64,000 bases of DNA, taken from contig NZ_BAABWJ010000008.1 in the NCBI RefSeq assembly GCF_040372805.1, positions 165,637 through 229,636 on the forward strand. Reading direction: 5' to 3'. Of the stretch, positions 63,961-64,000 are shown in pieces. This DNA comes from Pseudoteredinibacter isoporae_A. Lineage in GTDB: Bacteria; Pseudomonadota; Gammaproteobacteria; Pseudomonadales; Cellvibrionaceae. Within the stretch, counting starts at the first letter, position 1; each line of letters opens with the position of its first letter. Under the pieces are notes generated by a model. The model saw nothing but the letters and a program-made list of their open reading frames with translations. It ran no database searches and had not been told where the DNA came from. The position numbers and the translations under genes were made by a program.

Positions 63961-64000
63961 GCTTGATAGGCCAAAGTTATTAGCGCGCCAAGGTATTGTG

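Larger units (their letters stand above)
63449..64000. other. Non-coding right edge of the window
   Basis: 552 bp with no supported gene on either strand. The last 100 bp contain a CRP-like site and a perfect dyad, so this is probably the control region of a gene beginning beyond the right edge. Confidence 0.5.

Noticed and set aside
1..64000. tRNA, rRNA, CRISPR, insertion sequence or prophage elements
   Set aside because: Looked for cloverleaf, direct-repeat/spacer and transposase patterns by eye; none was recognised. A covariance-model scan could still find small RNAs.

Overview
The window is a chromosomal segment of a gammaproteobacterium. The gene order rpoE-rseA-rseB-rseC-mucD-lepA-lepB-DUF4845-rnc-era-recO-acpS, followed by cysM-rlmD-relA-mazG, is the Pseudomonas/Oceanospirillales arrangement. 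The AlgP-like histone H1 mimic, PaaK/PaaZ and several c-di-GMP proteins also fit a free-living, probably marine or hydrocarbon/aromatic-using member of Pseudomonadales in the broad sense. The genus cannot be fixed from the sequence alone. No rRNA, tRNA, insertion sequence, prophage or CRISPR array was recognised.

Layout. 1-0.84 kb: end of a FecI/FecR-type ECF sigma/anti-sigma pair. 1-4.8 kb: divergent phenylacetate genes paaK and paaZ. 5-14.7 kb: accessory regulation and metabolism. A Tat-exported carotenoid oxygenase plus a DUF2141 protein face a NarL-type two-component system (TCS). Next come an M24 peptidase, a second DesK/DesR-like TCS with a secreted TPR protein, and leucine dehydrogenase facing an Lrp regulator. 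14.8-17.5 kb: FosA-like enzyme, threonine dehydratase-like enzyme and a diguanylate cyclase. 17.9-26.8 kb: prfB (with its programmed frameshift), lysS, ung, a methyltransferase, an HDOD protein, ygfZ, sdhE-ygfX and nadB. 26.9-43.8 kb: the envelope-stress sigma operon and the long housekeeping run through lepA/lepB/rnc/era/recO/acpS, cysM, rlmD, relA and mazG. 44-55.1 kb: adk, hemH, the algP-like gene, tsaB, uppP, a beta-hydroxyacid dehydrogenase, an M18 aminopeptidase, a cNMP-binding/rhodanese protein, a QTMAN-like glycosyltransferase and trpS. 55.3-58 kb: bioA behind a BirA operator, a DUF547 protein and a small lipoprotein. 58-63.4 kb: a c-di-GMP/redox block.

The most unusual parts are three. 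(i) A three-gene minus-strand cassette at 58.0-62.5 kb encodes a secreted type-1-copper-like cupredoxin protein, an outer-membrane beta-barrel and a membrane CACHE/HAMP/degenerate-GGDEF/EAL protein, next to a PilZ receptor. It looks like a periplasm-to-c-di-GMP signalling unit. The GGDEF/EAL gene is split by a -1 shift at a T_TTT_TTG slippery sequence. (ii) Two DesK/DesR-like TCSs lie within 4 kb, each next to a palindrome in front of a secreted target gene, and the two palindromic regions share a 12-mer AAAGTC(A/C)TGACA. (iii) There is a bacterial homologue of the tRNA-queuosine mannosyltransferase beside a cNMP-binding protein with a catalytically dead rhodanese tail.

Starts were revised wherever a ribosome-binding site, signal peptide or family length argued for an internal start. 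Family assignments are from recognised motifs only; no database search was run.
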